Origin: Corydoras sp. C115
Taxonomy: Eukaryota; Chordata; Actinopteri; Siluriformes; Callichthyidae
Assembly: GCA_019802505.1 (NCBI GenBank)
Contig: JAFMOC010000315.1
Coordinates: 530,001 to 594,000, forward strand
Direction of reading: 5' to 3'
DNA: 64,000 nt
The notes under the pieces: generated by a model
The model's input: only the letters and a program-made list of their open reading frames with translations
Databases searched by the model: none
What the model was told of the DNA's origin: nothing
Made by a program: the position numbers and the translations under genes
Shown: positions 33,352 through 44,639 of the stretch, piece after piece
How the letters are laid out: every line of letters begins with the position of its first letter
Position numbering within the stretch: position 1 is the first letter of the stretch

Positions 33352-34272
33352 TTAGTCATCGTTTCCTCCTCTGAGAGTTTTCTTGATGCGAGCCATATAG
33401 AACATGGGTCCAAGACAGACTCCGAAACATGGAAAAACACCGAGGAACAGAAAACAATAACACACTGGCATACCTATTGCTAAATCTGAAGGAAGAAAAC
33501 GTAATATGATCAAAAATGGGAGCACTGCCAGCATTGGAAAGTAGATTACAAAGGAAGGTATCAGAACAGAGATGATGTTCTTTATGGCTTTTTTCTTCAT
33601 AGGAGAACCACTTTGTTCCCCAGATTTGGCATCACCAGGTCCCTTCTGACACAGTGCCCACACGATGCCCACCAGACAAGCCACCATGATGAGAAACATT
33701 GTGTTTAAGACGACGGATAGGAACACGATCATGTTTATCATGGAGAACAAAAACATCAATGTGGCCGCGATAAAGGTGAGAATCCAGATGATGGCAGAGC
33801 AGGCAGCACGATACTCCCACCTCCCCAGCTTCATGAAGAGCACCGGATACAACACCGCCACGAAACGTTCCACACACAGACTGGTCAGCAGAAATGGACA
33901 GCCAAAATATATCAGCACAGCAATGGAGAATGAGAGGCTTAGAGACAGCCCTGTACGTACCTTCGACAGGAAAATGATGTCAAAAGGTAGGCAGAGAGTG
34001 TAAATCACACCGAGTACGGCAAAGTTCAGACCCAGAACCTCAGAGGGAGACAGATTCTTCCGGTTCTTTAGCAGCACATAGAGCAGGACGGCATTAGCTG
34101 GAAAGCCAAGTATGATGACCGATACCAGGATGGAATTACGCAGAGACATGGGTCCGTTCGCATTACAATTAGCAAATATATCAGTCATTGTGATCAGATT
34201 CGTTGTTGAAATGTTGGTTTGTAAAGAATCATTGGACCGGGATAGGATTCGGCTCATAGTGGGATCCTCCAT
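33352..34272 (-). CDS. Divergent class A (rhodopsin-like) GPCR, array copy 3, intact
   Basis: 306 residues from MEDPTMSRIL. I do not recognise a named receptor. N-glycosylation sites N-terminally (NDS, NIS) and seven hydrophobic spans: about 45-68, 78-100, 112-140, 153-173, 178-207, 230-258 and 268-293. Kept class A anchors: Asn60 (1.50), Arg136 in ERF (3.50), Trp163 (4.50), Pro246 (6.50), Pro289 and Tyr292 (7.50/7.53). Missing by eye: Asp2.50 (Gly88), Cys3.25, any Cys in the very short second extracellular loop, Pro5.50 and Asn7.49 (GPMFY instead of NPxxY). The third inner loop is the family-constant KGPGDAKSGEQSGSPMKKKA. The upstream ATG (MYIYLF) is intronic: an 80-nt intron (34283-34362) separates a leader exon from the coding exon. 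Confidence 0.9.
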   Translation of the reverse strand: MEDPTMSRILSRSNDSLQTNISTTNLITMTDIFANCNANGPMSLRNSILVSVIILGFPANAVLLYVLLKNRKNLSPSEVLGLNFAVLGVIYTLCLPFDIIFLSKVRTGLSLSLSFSIAVLIYFGCPFLLTSLCVERFVAVLYPVLFMKLGRWEYRAACSAIIWILTFIAATLMFLFSMINMIVFLSVVLNTMFLIMVACLVGIVWALCQKGPGDAKSGEQSGSPMKKKAIKNIISVLIPSFVIYFPMLAVLPFLIILRFLPSDLAIGMPVCYCFLFLGVFPCFGVCLGPMFYMARIKKTLRGGNDD

Positions 34273-34464
34273 GATGAGAGACCTAAATGTCAAATTAGAT
34301 TTCAAAATCCATGTAATAAAAAGATATATATACATATACTAAAATCTATCACAGATACTGACCTTGTCCAGGAGAGAGAAAGTACGTCTTGTGCTCCTTG
34401 TAGCTTGTTACTTGATCTACTATACAGATTTCACTCTCACCTTACTATATATACATTTGTGAGC

Positions 34465-34489
34465 TATTTGAATATTCTATATTCAAATA
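34465..34489. promoter_or_regulatory. Array promoter palindrome
   Basis: Two perfect 11-bp arms, TATTTGAATAT and ATATTCAAATA, around a 3-bp spacer. It is just upstream (minus-strand sense) of a TATATATAG box at about 34445-34454 and of the leader exon. The same module stands at 37289-37313, 39936-39960 and 43012-43036 (perfect arms), with variants at 45756-45780, 49531-49555 and 52428-52452. Confidence 0.6.
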
Positions 34490-35028
34490 TACATTGATGT
34501 TTTTATTGCATATTCAAATAATTTAGACAAACTTAGGTATTAAATGTGACTCTGAGTCAATTCAAATGATCCACCAACATTAAGCCTTTCAGAGAGTAAA
34601 GACATGAAAGCCTCTAAAAGTTTAATTCATGTGGTTCAAATAACTAAAACTATTATTCACATGCGAACAATATTAAGTTTAAGAATCTTGTAAGGGGTCT
34701 GTTTATTTTCAACACTGAAACAATTAGTTTTATTTTTTTTACATTTTAGTCCTAAATTACAAATTAGTATTGATAAGGGATGATGCACATAATCAATATC
34801 AAATGATCTTTTAATTCAGAGAATGCCGTGATTTACACGGAAGAAAACATATCAGATTCTAAACATGTTTATTTAACACAAAATGGGATTTTTTAAAGAA
34901 AATCCTATTAATTTCTGCAATTGCAAGTCTTGCTTAGACCCTGAGTGCAACTCATGAGCATAAAGAGGACTACAGAATAATTCATGACCTCAGTGGACTG
35001 ACACCTTGAGTAGAACTATTACTTCATT

Positions 35029-35390
35029 TTAGTCATCGTTTCCACCTCTCAGAGTTTTCTTGATGCGAGCCATATAGAACATGGGTCCAAGACAGACTCC
35101 GAAACACGGGAAAACACCGAGGAACAGAAGAAAATAACACACGACCATACCTGTTGCTATATCTGAAGGAACAAAACGTAATATGATCAAAAATGGGATC
35201 ACTGACAGCATTGGAAAGTAGATGATGTTCTTTATGGCTTTTTTCTTTATAGGAGAACTACTTTGTTCCCCAGATTTGGCATCACCAGGTCCCTTCTGAC
35301 ACAGTGCCCACACGATGCCCACCAGACAAGCCACCATGGTGAGAAACATTGTGTTTATAATGATAGATAAAATGATGAGAGTCCTAAATT
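35029..35390 (-). pseudogene. GPCR stub: TM5 to C-terminus joined to leader sequence
   Basis: 107 codons run from NTMFLTMVACLVGIVWALCQ to RGGNDD with an in-frame loss of the SVLIPSFV part of TM6. Immediately 5' of TM5, the sequence jumps to the array's start-of-gene region (GAGAGTCCTAAATTACAAAT), so a deletion removed everything from the start codon to TM5. Confidence 0.85.
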
Positions 35391-36165
35391 ACAAATTAGG
35401 ATTTATGAAGATGATGCACATAATAAAAACATTATAATGTATTAGGTTTCATGGATACTGGAAGGAATTACGTCTTGTGCTCCTTGTAGCTCGTTTCTTA
35501 ATCTATCCAGATCCCACTCTTACTATAAATCTTTTCGTATATATATCCAAGTTAATCACAACCAGATAAAACTCCGATTAGAATTGTTCAGAAACTTAAA
35601 GTCTTATAAACAGTAGATTTGGGCAAAAAGTTCACTTGCAAAACTGTAATTATTATCTTCACATACAGCCTCTCTAACTGTCCTGAGTGAGTTGCAAGCC
35701 TCAAATATGATTTTTACAACCTTTATATTTACAAAACATCATCAAGCTGATCATTGAAAATGCTGGAAATCTTGTCTTTGTGCAGTATTAAAAAAACAAA
35801 GAGCCAATCACAGTTTCAGACGTTTTAACTGTATTTTATTTGTTTCGTTAGTGATTTTAGGCAAATACAGATATGATTCAACTTTACAACAGAAGTAATA
35901 ACAAATAACAATATGAATATTCATTAAATCTTTATTCTAACATTATATCATAGGATTGAAATAATAATCATAATTTTAACCAACCAGCCTAAATCTGTTA
36001 AAATTCCATAAATATTCATTTAATTACACTCATTTCTAAGTTTTCAAAGCTGCTATGAGAAATGATGACATTAATATGAACCACTCGTCTCGTCATTCTG
36101 TAGTCCGCGTCGTGTTGATGATGTCCACATTCGGCACTCTGGTTGAGCAGAACTATTACTTTGTT

Positions 36166-37092
36166 TTAGTCGTCGTTTCCACCTTGCAGAGTTTTCTTGA
36201 TGCGAGCCATATAGAACATGGGTCCAAGACAGACTCCAAAACACGGGAAAACACCAAGGAACAGAAGAAAATAACACACGACCATACCTGTTGCTATATC
36301 TGAAGGAAGAAAACGTAATATAATCACAAATGGGAGCACTGACAGCATTGGAAAGTAGATTACAAAGGAAGGTATCAGAACAGAGATGATGTTCTTTATG
36401 GCTTTTTTCTTCATAGGAGAACCACTTTGTTCCCCAGATTTGGCATCACCAGGTCCCTTCTGACACAGTGCCCACACGATGCCCACCAGACAAGCCACCA
36501 TGATGAGAAACATTGAGTTTATGAAGATAGAAAAAAATATGATCATGTTCGACATGGAGAACAAAAACATTAACGTGCCCATACAAAATGTGAAAATCCA
36601 GATGAAGGCAGAGCAGGCAGCACGATACTCCCACCTCCCCAGCTTCATGAAGAGCACCGGATACAACACCGCCACGAAACGTTCCAAACACAGACTGGTC
36701 AGCAGAAATGGACAGCCGAAATATACGAGCACAGCAATGGAGAGTGAGAGGCTTAGAGAGAGTCCTGCACGTACCTTCGACAGGAAAATGATGTCAAAAG
36801 GTAGACAGAGAGTGTAAATCACACCGAGTACGGCAAAGTTCAGACCCAGAACCTCAGAGGGAGACAGATTCTTCCGGTTCTTCAGCAGCACATAGAGCAG
36901 GACGGCATTAGCTGGAAAGCCGAGTACGATGACCGATGCCAGGATGGATGTACGCAGAGACATAGGTCCGTTTGCATTACAATTAGCAAGTATGTCAGCC
37001 AGTGTGGTCAGATTTGTTGCGGGTGTTGAAATGTTGGTTTGCAAAGAATCATTGGACCGGGATAGGATTCGGCTCATAGTGGGATCCTCCAT
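36166..37092 (-). CDS. Divergent class A GPCR, array copy 5, intact
   Basis: 308 residues from MEDPTMSRIL, starting at the ATG just inside the coding exon (acceptor side 37102; leader-exon donor at 37187, AAG|GTCAGT). Compared with copy 3 it has an added PAT before the NLT glycosylation site and LERF in place of VERF at the end of TM3. Its TM4-TM5 loop is FCMGTLMFLFSMSNMIIF. C-terminus QGGNDD. The palindrome is at 37289-37313 and the TATA-like box at about 37269-37277. Same losses of Asp2.50, Cys3.25 and NPxxY as copy 3. Confidence 0.9.
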   Translation of the reverse strand: MEDPTMSRILSRSNDSLQTNISTPATNLTTLADILANCNANGPMSLRTSILASVIVLGFPANAVLLYVLLKNRKNLSPSEVLGLNFAVLGVIYTLCLPFDIIFLSKVRAGLSLSLSLSIAVLVYFGCPFLLTSLCLERFVAVLYPVLFMKLGRWEYRAACSAFIWIFTFCMGTLMFLFSMSNMIIFFSIFINSMFLIMVACLVGIVWALCQKGPGDAKSGEQSGSPMKKKAIKNIISVLIPSFVIYFPMLSVLPFVIILRFLPSDIATGMVVCYFLLFLGVFPCFGVCLGPMFYMARIKKTLQGGNDD

Positions 37093-37611
37093 GATGAGAG
37101 ACCTAAATGTCAAATCAGATTTCAAAATCCATGTAATAAAAAGATATATATATATACATATACTAAAATCTATCACAGATACTGACCTTGTCCAGGAGAG
37201 AGAAAGTACGTCTTGTGCTCCTTGTAGCTCGTTTCTTGATCTACTATACAGATTTCACGGTCACCTTACTATATATACATTTGTGAGCTATTTGAATATT
37301 CTATATTCAAATATGACTAGACAAACTTAGGTATCAAATGTGATTTGATTCAATTCAAATGATCCACCAACATTAAACCTTTCAGAGAGTAAAGACACGA
37401 AAGCCTAATTTAATTCATGTGGTTCATATAACTATAACTATTATTCACATGCGAACAATATTAAGTTTAAGACACTTGTGAGGGGTCTGTTTATTTTTGA
37501 CACAGGAACAATTAATTCCCATCAGTTTTTTTATTTTTTATTTTAGTTCACCAGAACAACACGGCAAAGTTATACAAGCCGTTTATGATGTCACTTTATA
37601 TACATTTATCC

Positions 37612-38170
37612 CAATATGGGAAAAGCGCCAATCTATCACTGGACACACTCACTCATACAGACACACACATAAACCTACTCTATATAGGGGTAATTTAGAG
37701 CATTCAATTTACCCTGAATCCATGTCTCTTGACTGTGGCAGGAAACCGGAGAACCCGGAGGAAATCCACATGGACACAAGGAGAACATGGAAACTCCAAC
37801 CAGATCGGGATTCCAACCTGGATCCCCAGCGCCGAGAGGAGAAGCTTGTGGACTAAACCATCTTAGACACGCCTTGTTTGCTCCGCCCAGGAATCAGACA
37901 TTCAGAGGTGAGAGAGTTTATCTCCAGATTGCTTCTGACACAGTGCCACACGATGCCCACCAGACAAGCCACCATGGTGAGAAACATTGTGTTTATAATG
38001 ATAGATAAAATGATGAGAGTCCTAAATTACAAATTAGGATTTATAAAGATGATACACATAATAAAAACATTATAATGTATTAGGTTTCATGCATACTAAA
38101 CTTGTCCTGGAGGAAGGAATTACGTCTTGTTCTCCTTGTAGCTCGTTTCTTAATCTATCCAGATCCCACT
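37612..38170 (-). pseudogene. Array relic: old V-SINE plus receptor stub and leader
   Basis: 37612-37862 is a diverged V-SINE. 37925-38025 is a stub of TM5 coding sequence (around GCCCACCAGACAAGCCACCATG) fused to start-of-gene sequence. About 38095-38150 is a former leader exon whose donor reads AAG|TTTAGT instead of AAG|GTCAGT. The same arrangement recurs at 40255-40850. Confidence 0.75.
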
Positions 38171-38818
38171 CTTACTATAAATCTTTTCGTATATATATCC
38201 AAGTTAATCACAACCAGATAAAACTCCGATTAGAATTGTTCAGAAACTTAAAGTCTTGTAAACAGTAGAATTGGGCAAAAGGTTCACTTGCAAAACTGTA
38301 ATTATTATCTTCACATGCAGCCTCTCTAACTGTCTTGAGTGAGTTGCAAGCATCAAATATGATTTTTACAACTTTATATTTATAAAACATCATCAAGCTG
38401 ATCATTGAAAATGCTGGAAATCTTGTTTTTCCAGCTTTAAAAAAAATTCAATAACAGTTTCAGCCGTTTTAACTGTATTTTATTTGTTTAGTTAGTGATT
38501 TCAGGCAAATACAGATATGATTCAACTTTACAACAGAAGTAATAACAAATAACAATATGAATATTCATTAAATCTTTATTCTAACATTATATCATAGGAT
38601 TGATATAATAATCACAATTGTAACCAACCAGCCTAAATCTGTTAAAATGCATTTTTTTTTATAAATATTCATTTAATTACACTCATTTCTATGTTTTCAA
38701 AGCTGCTATAAGAATTTATGACATTAGTATGAACCACTCGTCTCGTCATTCTGTAGTCCGCGTCATGATGATTATGTCCACATTCTGCACTCTGGTTAAG
38801 CAGAACTATTACTTTGTT

Positions 38819-39745
38819 TTAGTCGTCGTTTCCACCGCTGAGAGTTTTCTTGATGCGAGCCATATAGAACATGGGTCCAAGACAGACTCCGAAACACGGG
38901 AAAACACTGAGGAACAGAAAAAAATAACACACGACCATACCTGTTGCTATATCTGAAGGAAGAAAACGTAATATAATCACAAATGGGAGCAGTGCCAGCA
39001 TTGGAAAGTAGATTACAAAGGAAGGTATCAGAACAGAGATGATGTTCTTTATGGCTTTTTTCTTCATAGGAGAACCACTTTGTTCCCCAGATTTGGCATC
39101 ACCAGGTCCCTTCTGACACAGTGCCCACACGATGCCCACCAGACAAGCCACCATGGTGAGAAACATTGTGTTAATGAAGATAGAAAAAAATATCATCATG
39201 TTCGACATGGAGAACAAAAACATTAACGTGCCCATACAAAATGTGAAAATCCAGATGAAGGCAGAGCATGCGGCACGATACTCCCACCTCCCCAGCTTCA
39301 TAAAGAGCACCGGATACATCACTGCCACGAAACGTTCCAAACACAGACTGGTCAGCAGAAATGGACAGCCAAAATATACGAACACAGCAATGGAGAGTGA
39401 GAGGCTTAGAGAGAGTCCTGCACGTACCTTCGACAGGAAAATGATGTCAAAAGGTAGGCAGAGAGTGTAAATCACACCGAGTACGGCAAAGTTCAGACCC
39501 AGAACTTCAGAGGGAGACAGATTCTTCCGGTTCTTCAGCAGCACGTAGAGCAGGACGGCATTAGCTGGAAAGCCGAGTACGATGACCGATGCCAGGATGG
39601 ATGTACGCAGAGACATGGGTCCGTTCGCATTACAATTAGCAAGTATATCAGCCAGTGTGGTCAGATTTGTTGCGGGTGTTGAAATGTTGTTTTGTAAAGA
39701 ATCATTGGACCGGGATAGGATTCGGCTCATAGTGGGATCCTCCAT
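38819..39745 (-). CDS. Divergent class A GPCR, array copy 6, intact
   Basis: 308 residues, nearly identical to copy 5. Differences include NNIS for TNIS (one glycosylation context), VAVMYPVLF at the end of TM3 and SVFPCFG in TM7; C-terminus SGGNDD. Coding exon starts at 39755, leader donor at 39836. Palindrome at 39936-39960 with a TATA-like box next to it. The close identity to copies 5 and 7 indicates recent duplication or gene conversion. Confidence 0.9.
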   Translation of the reverse strand: MEDPTMSRILSRSNDSLQNNISTPATNLTTLADILANCNANGPMSLRTSILASVIVLGFPANAVLLYVLLKNRKNLSPSEVLGLNFAVLGVIYTLCLPFDIIFLSKVRAGLSLSLSLSIAVFVYFGCPFLLTSLCLERFVAVMYPVLFMKLGRWEYRAACSAFIWIFTFCMGTLMFLFSMSNMMIFFSIFINTMFLTMVACLVGIVWALCQKGPGDAKSGEQSGSPMKKKAIKNIISVLIPSFVIYFPMLALLPFVIILRFLPSDIATGMVVCYFFLFLSVFPCFGVCLGPMFYMARIKKTLSGGNDD

Positions 39746-40254
39746 GATGAGAGTCCTAAATGTCAAATCAGATTTCAAAATCCATGTAATAAAAAGATAT
39801 ATATACATATACTAAAATCTATCACAGATACTGACCTTGTCCAGGAGAGAGAAAGTACGTCTTGTGCTCCTTGTCGCTCGTTTCTTGATCTAATATAAAT
39901 TTCACGGTCACCTTACTATATATACATTTGTGAGCTATTTGAATATTCTATATTCAAATATGACTAGACAAACTTAGGTATCAAATGTGATTTGATTCAA
40001 TTCAAATGACCCACCAACATTAAGCCTTTCAGAGAGTAAAGACACGAAAGCCTCTAAAAGATTAATTCATGTGGTTCATATAACTATAACTATTATTCAC
40101 ATGCGAACAATATTAAGTTTAAGAAACTTGTGAGGGGTCTGTTTATTTTCAACACTGGAACAATTAATTCCCATCAGTTTTTTATTTTTTTATTTTAGTT
40201 CACCAGAACAACACGGCAAAGTTATACAAGCCGTTTATGATGTCACTTTATATA

Positions 40255-40850
40255 CATTTATCCCAATATGGGAAAAGCGCCAATCTATCACTGGACACAC
40301 TCACTCATACAGACACACACATAAACCTACTCTATATAGGGGCAATTTAGAGCATTCAATTTACCCTGAATCCATGTCTTTTGACTGTGGCAGGAAACCG
40401 GAGAACCCGGAGGAAGTCCACATGGACACAAGGAGAACACGGAAACTCCAACCCAGATCGGGATTCCAACCTGGATCGCCAGCGCCGAGAGGAGAAGCTT
40501 GTGGACTAAACCATCTTAGACACGCCTTGTTTGCTCCGCCCAGGAATCAGACCTTCATAATGTGCGGTGAGAGAGTTTATCTCCAGGTCGCTTCTGACAC
40601 AGTGCCACACGATGCCCACCAGACAAGCCACCAACATGAGAAACATTGTGTTGATAATGATAGATAAAATATGATCTTCCACCATGAGAGTCCTAAATGT
40701 CAAATTAGGATTGATAAGGGATGATGCACGTAATAAAAACATTATAATGTATTAGATTTCATGCATACTGAACTTGTCCTGGAGGAAGGAAGTGCATCTT
40801 GTGCTCCATGTAGCTCGTTTCTTAATCTATCCAGATCCCACTCTTACTAT
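40255..40850 (-). pseudogene. Array relic, second copy
   Basis: Paralogue of 37612-38170: diverged V-SINE (40255-40508), TM5 stub (40588-40680) and leader remnant with a mutated donor (AAG|TTCAGT) near 40768. Confidence 0.75.
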
Positions 40851-40861
40851 ATACCCTTTCG

Positions 40862-40865
<4 letters not shown>

Positions 40866-40913
<48 letters not shown>

Positions 40914-41238
40914 TCATTCATTCATTCATTCATTCATTCATTATCTTCCGCTTTATCCTCTATTAGGGTCAAGGTGGGGTTCCCCATGCCCATCCAGGGG
41001 AGAACGTCTCGGGCGCTGGGCAGATACACCCAGGACAGGGCGCCAATCCATCACTGGGTACACACTCACTCACACACACACTCTATATGGGGCAATTTAG
41101 AGAACTCAATTAACTTGATCCATGTTTTTGGACTGTGGGAGGAAACCGGAGAACCCGGAGGAAACCCACGCAGACACGGGGAGAACATGGAAACTCCACC
41201 CAGATGGGTATTTGAACCGGGAATCCCTAGCGCTGAGA
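40866..41238 (-). mobile_element. (TA)n tract and V-SINE lacking its tRNA-like head
   Basis: (TA)n at 40866-40910, then (CATT)n and V-SINE sequence to 41238. The tRNA-like end is missing and the array's 3' flank (ACCAGATAAAACT) follows directly. Confidence 0.85.
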
Positions 41239-41888
41239 CCAGATAAAACTGGTAAAACGTGATTTTTACGTTTATTGATCATTGAAAATGCTGGAAATCT
41301 TGTTTTTCCAGCTTTAAAAAAAATCAATCACAGTTTCAGACGTTTTAACTGTATTTTATTTATTTAGTTAGTGATTTCAGGCAAATACAGATATGATTCA
41401 ACTTTACAACAGAAGTAATAACAAATAACAACATGAATATTCATTAAATCTTTATTCTAACATTATTTCATAGGATTTAAATAATAATCCAAGTTTTAGC
41501 CAACCAGCCTAAATCTGTTAAAATGCCATTTTTTTTTTATAAATATTCATTTAATTATGCTCATTTCTAAGTTTTCAAAGCTGCTATAAGAAATGATGAC
41601 ATTAGTATGAACCACTCATCTCGTCATTCTGTAGTCAGCGTCATGTTGATTAGATCTTTTAATTCAGAGGATTCAGTGATGTACACGGGGAAATTTACAC
41701 GGAAGAAAACATATCAGCTTCTAAACATGTTTATTTAACACAAACTGGAATTTTTTTTTTTTATAAAACCCTATTCATTTCTGCAATTGCAAATCCTGCT
41801 GAGACCCTGAGTGCAATTCATGAGCATAAAGAGGACTACAGAATAATTCATGACCTCAGTGTACTGACACCTTGAGTAGAACCATTAC

Positions 41889-42815
41889 TTAGTCGTCGTT
41901 TCCACGGCTCAGAGTTTTCTTGATACGAGCCATATAGAACATGGGTCCAAGACAGACTCCGAAACATGGAAAAACACCGAGGAACAGAAGAAAATAACAC
42001 ACGGCCATACCTGTTGCTATATCTGAAGGAAGAAAACGTAATATAATCACAAATGGGAGCACTGACAGCATTGGAAAGTAGATTACAAAGGAAGGTATCA
42101 GAACAGAGATGATGTTCTTTATGGCTTTTTTCTTCATAGGAGAACCACTTTGTTCCCCAGATTTGGCATCACCAGGTCCCTTCTGACACAGTGCCCACAC
42201 GATGCCCACCAGACAAGCCACCATGATGAGAAACATTGAGTTTAAGAAGATCGATAAAAATATGATCATGCTAGACATGGAGAACAAAAACATTAACGTG
42301 CCCATACAAAATGTGAAAATCCAGATGAAGGCAGAGCAGGCAGCACGATACTCCCACCTCCCCAGCTTCATGAAGAGCACCGGATACAACACCGCCACGA
42401 AACGTTCCAAACACAGACTGGTCAGCAGAAATGGACAGCCGAAATATATCAGCACAGCAATGCAGAGTGAGAGGCTTAGACACAGCCCTGCACGTACCTT
42501 CGACAGGAAAATGATGTCAAAAGGTAGACAGAGAGTGTACATCACACCGAGTACGGCAAAGTTCAGACCCAGAACCTCAGAGGGAGACAGATTCTTCCGG
42601 TTCTTCAGCAGCACATAGAGCAGGACGGCATTAGCTGGAAAGCCGAGTATGATGACCGATGCCAGGATGGATGTACGCAGAGACATGGGTCCGTTCGCAT
42701 TACAATTAGCAAGTATGTCAGCCAGTGTGGTCAGATTTGTTGCGGGTGTTGAAATGTTGGTTTGTGAAGAATCATTGGACCGGGATAGGATTCTGCTCAT
42801 AGTGGGATCCTCCAT
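41889..42815 (-). CDS. Divergent class A GPCR, array copy 7, intact
   Basis: 308 residues. Distinguishing changes: SSQTNIS near the N-terminus, LCLSLSLCIAVLIYFG in TM3 and C-terminus SRGNDD. Coding exon starts at 42825, leader donor at 42906, palindrome 43012-43036. Same class A losses as the other array genes. Confidence 0.9.
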   Translation of the reverse strand: MEDPTMSRILSRSNDSSQTNISTPATNLTTLADILANCNANGPMSLRTSILASVIILGFPANAVLLYVLLKNRKNLSPSEVLGLNFAVLGVMYTLCLPFDIIFLSKVRAGLCLSLSLCIAVLIYFGCPFLLTSLCLERFVAVLYPVLFMKLGRWEYRAACSAFIWIFTFCMGTLMFLFSMSSMIIFLSIFLNSMFLIMVACLVGIVWALCQKGPGDAKSGEQSGSPMKKKAIKNIISVLIPSFVIYFPMLSVLPFVIILRFLPSDIATGMAVCYFLLFLGVFPCFGVCLGPMFYMARIKKTLSRGNDD

Positions 42816-43511
42816 GATGAGTGTCCTAAATGTCAAATCAGATTTCAAAATCCATGTAATAAAAAGATATATATACATATACTAAAATCTATTACGGATA
42901 CTGACCTTGTCCAGGAGAGAGAAAGTACGTCTTGTGCTCCTTGTCGCTCGTTACTTCATCTACTATACAGATCGCACTGTCCCCTTAGTATATATACATA
43001 TACATGTGAGCTATTTGAATATTGTATATTCAAATAAGGCTAGACAAACTTACATATGAAATGTGACTCAATGATTCAATTCAAATGACCCACCAACATT
43101 AAACCTTTCAGAGAGTAAAGGCACGAAAGCCTCTAAAAGTTTAATTCATGTGGTTCAAATAACTATAACTATTATTCACATGCAAACAATATTAAGTTTA
43201 AGAAACTTGGGAGGGGTCTGTTTATTTTCGACACTGGAACAATTGGTTCCCATCAGTTTTATTTTTGGTGTTTAAACAACCTTGTTGCTTAAGCACAAGG
43301 TATACAAGCCATTTACGATGTCACTTTATATACATTTATCCCAATATGGGAAAATTATATATGTTGAGAGAGTAGACCGAAGGCCGAAGCCTATCCCAGT
43401 GCTCATATGGTGAGAGAACACTTTGTATATGCTGTCAGGTCATTACAGATCAAAGACATGCAAATGTATTCATGCACATACTCACACATAGGAGCAAATT
43501 ATTAATTAATT

Positions 43512-43870
43512 AATTCATTCATTATCTTCCGTTTAATCCTCTTCTTGAGTCACAAGCGCGGGGGTGGGGGGGGGTATTGGGGGTTTATGGTTGCGGGTTG
43601 GGGAGAACGTTAGGGCGCTGGGCAGATACATCCTGGACTGAGCGCCAATCTATCACTGGACACACTCACTCATACAGACACACACATAAACCACTCTATA
43701 TAGGGGCAATTTAGAGCATTCAATTTACCCTGAATCCATGTCTTTTGGCTGTGGCAGGAAACCGGAGAACCTGGAGAACCCGGAGGAAATCCACATGGAC
43801 ACAAGGAGGACACAGAAACTCCACCCAGATCCACAGCCCCAAGAGGAGAAACCTTAGCTTGTGGACTAAA
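43512..43870 (-). mobile_element. Diverged V-SINE
   Basis: Same old subtype as at 37612, 40255 and 50285 (ATAAACC-ACTCTATATAGGGG, GAGCATTCAATTTACCC), so it was copied with the array units rather than inserted separately. Confidence 0.75.
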
Positions 43871-44639
43871 CCATCTTAGACATGGCTTGTTCGCTCAGCC
43901 CAGGAATCAGACCTTCATAATGTGAGGTGAGAGAGTTTATCTCCAGATCTGTTTCCTCCTGAGTTCATGCTTTAGGAAATCCATCTAAAACCTGCTCGCT
44001 GCACTCCACCCGTGATTTTACACCTAAACTTATTTTAAACCTCATCTTACCAAGAGACCTAAGACCTTTTCAATCCTTCACTATTACACCGCATCACATA
44101 TTCACTGTTAGTTCACCTTTGCCGTGTTTTATGCCTGCTGCGGGTATCAATTCCTACATTTGTACATATTTAATAAATAGAATTAGGCTGGTCGCTAAAA
44201 ACACTGGAAATCTCTTTTTTTATTACTTTTGTCTATTAAAAAAAATAAAAATAAAAAAGGCAAATCACACTTTGTGCTGTTGTAACATTCAGACAAGTCT
44301 TTTATTATGTCATTCTAGGTAAATACAGATGTTATTTAACTTTTACAACATTAGTGATGACAAATACCAACATGACCGACTACACACCCCCTTTTTTTAA
44401 CGTGTTATTATATGATTTCTGTAGCTCTCTCTGATTTAAAGATGACCACAAGCATTTAAATATAAATATAAGAATCACAATATTTACCAACTATATATTT
44501 CCTGCCCAAATCCGTTCAAATGTCATTCTTATAAATATAAAACAAAATGTACTATTATAAATAAACTGCTGGAAGATTTTATTCTATACAACATGTGATA
44601 TGTGTTTAGAATGTGATCCTACAGACAAAATTCTTTTTT

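Noticed and set aside
34273..34335. Longer receptor N-termini starting MYIYLFITWILK
   Set aside because: This stretch is a 5' UTR intron with good GT/AG borders, and the paralogues align only from MEDPTMSR.
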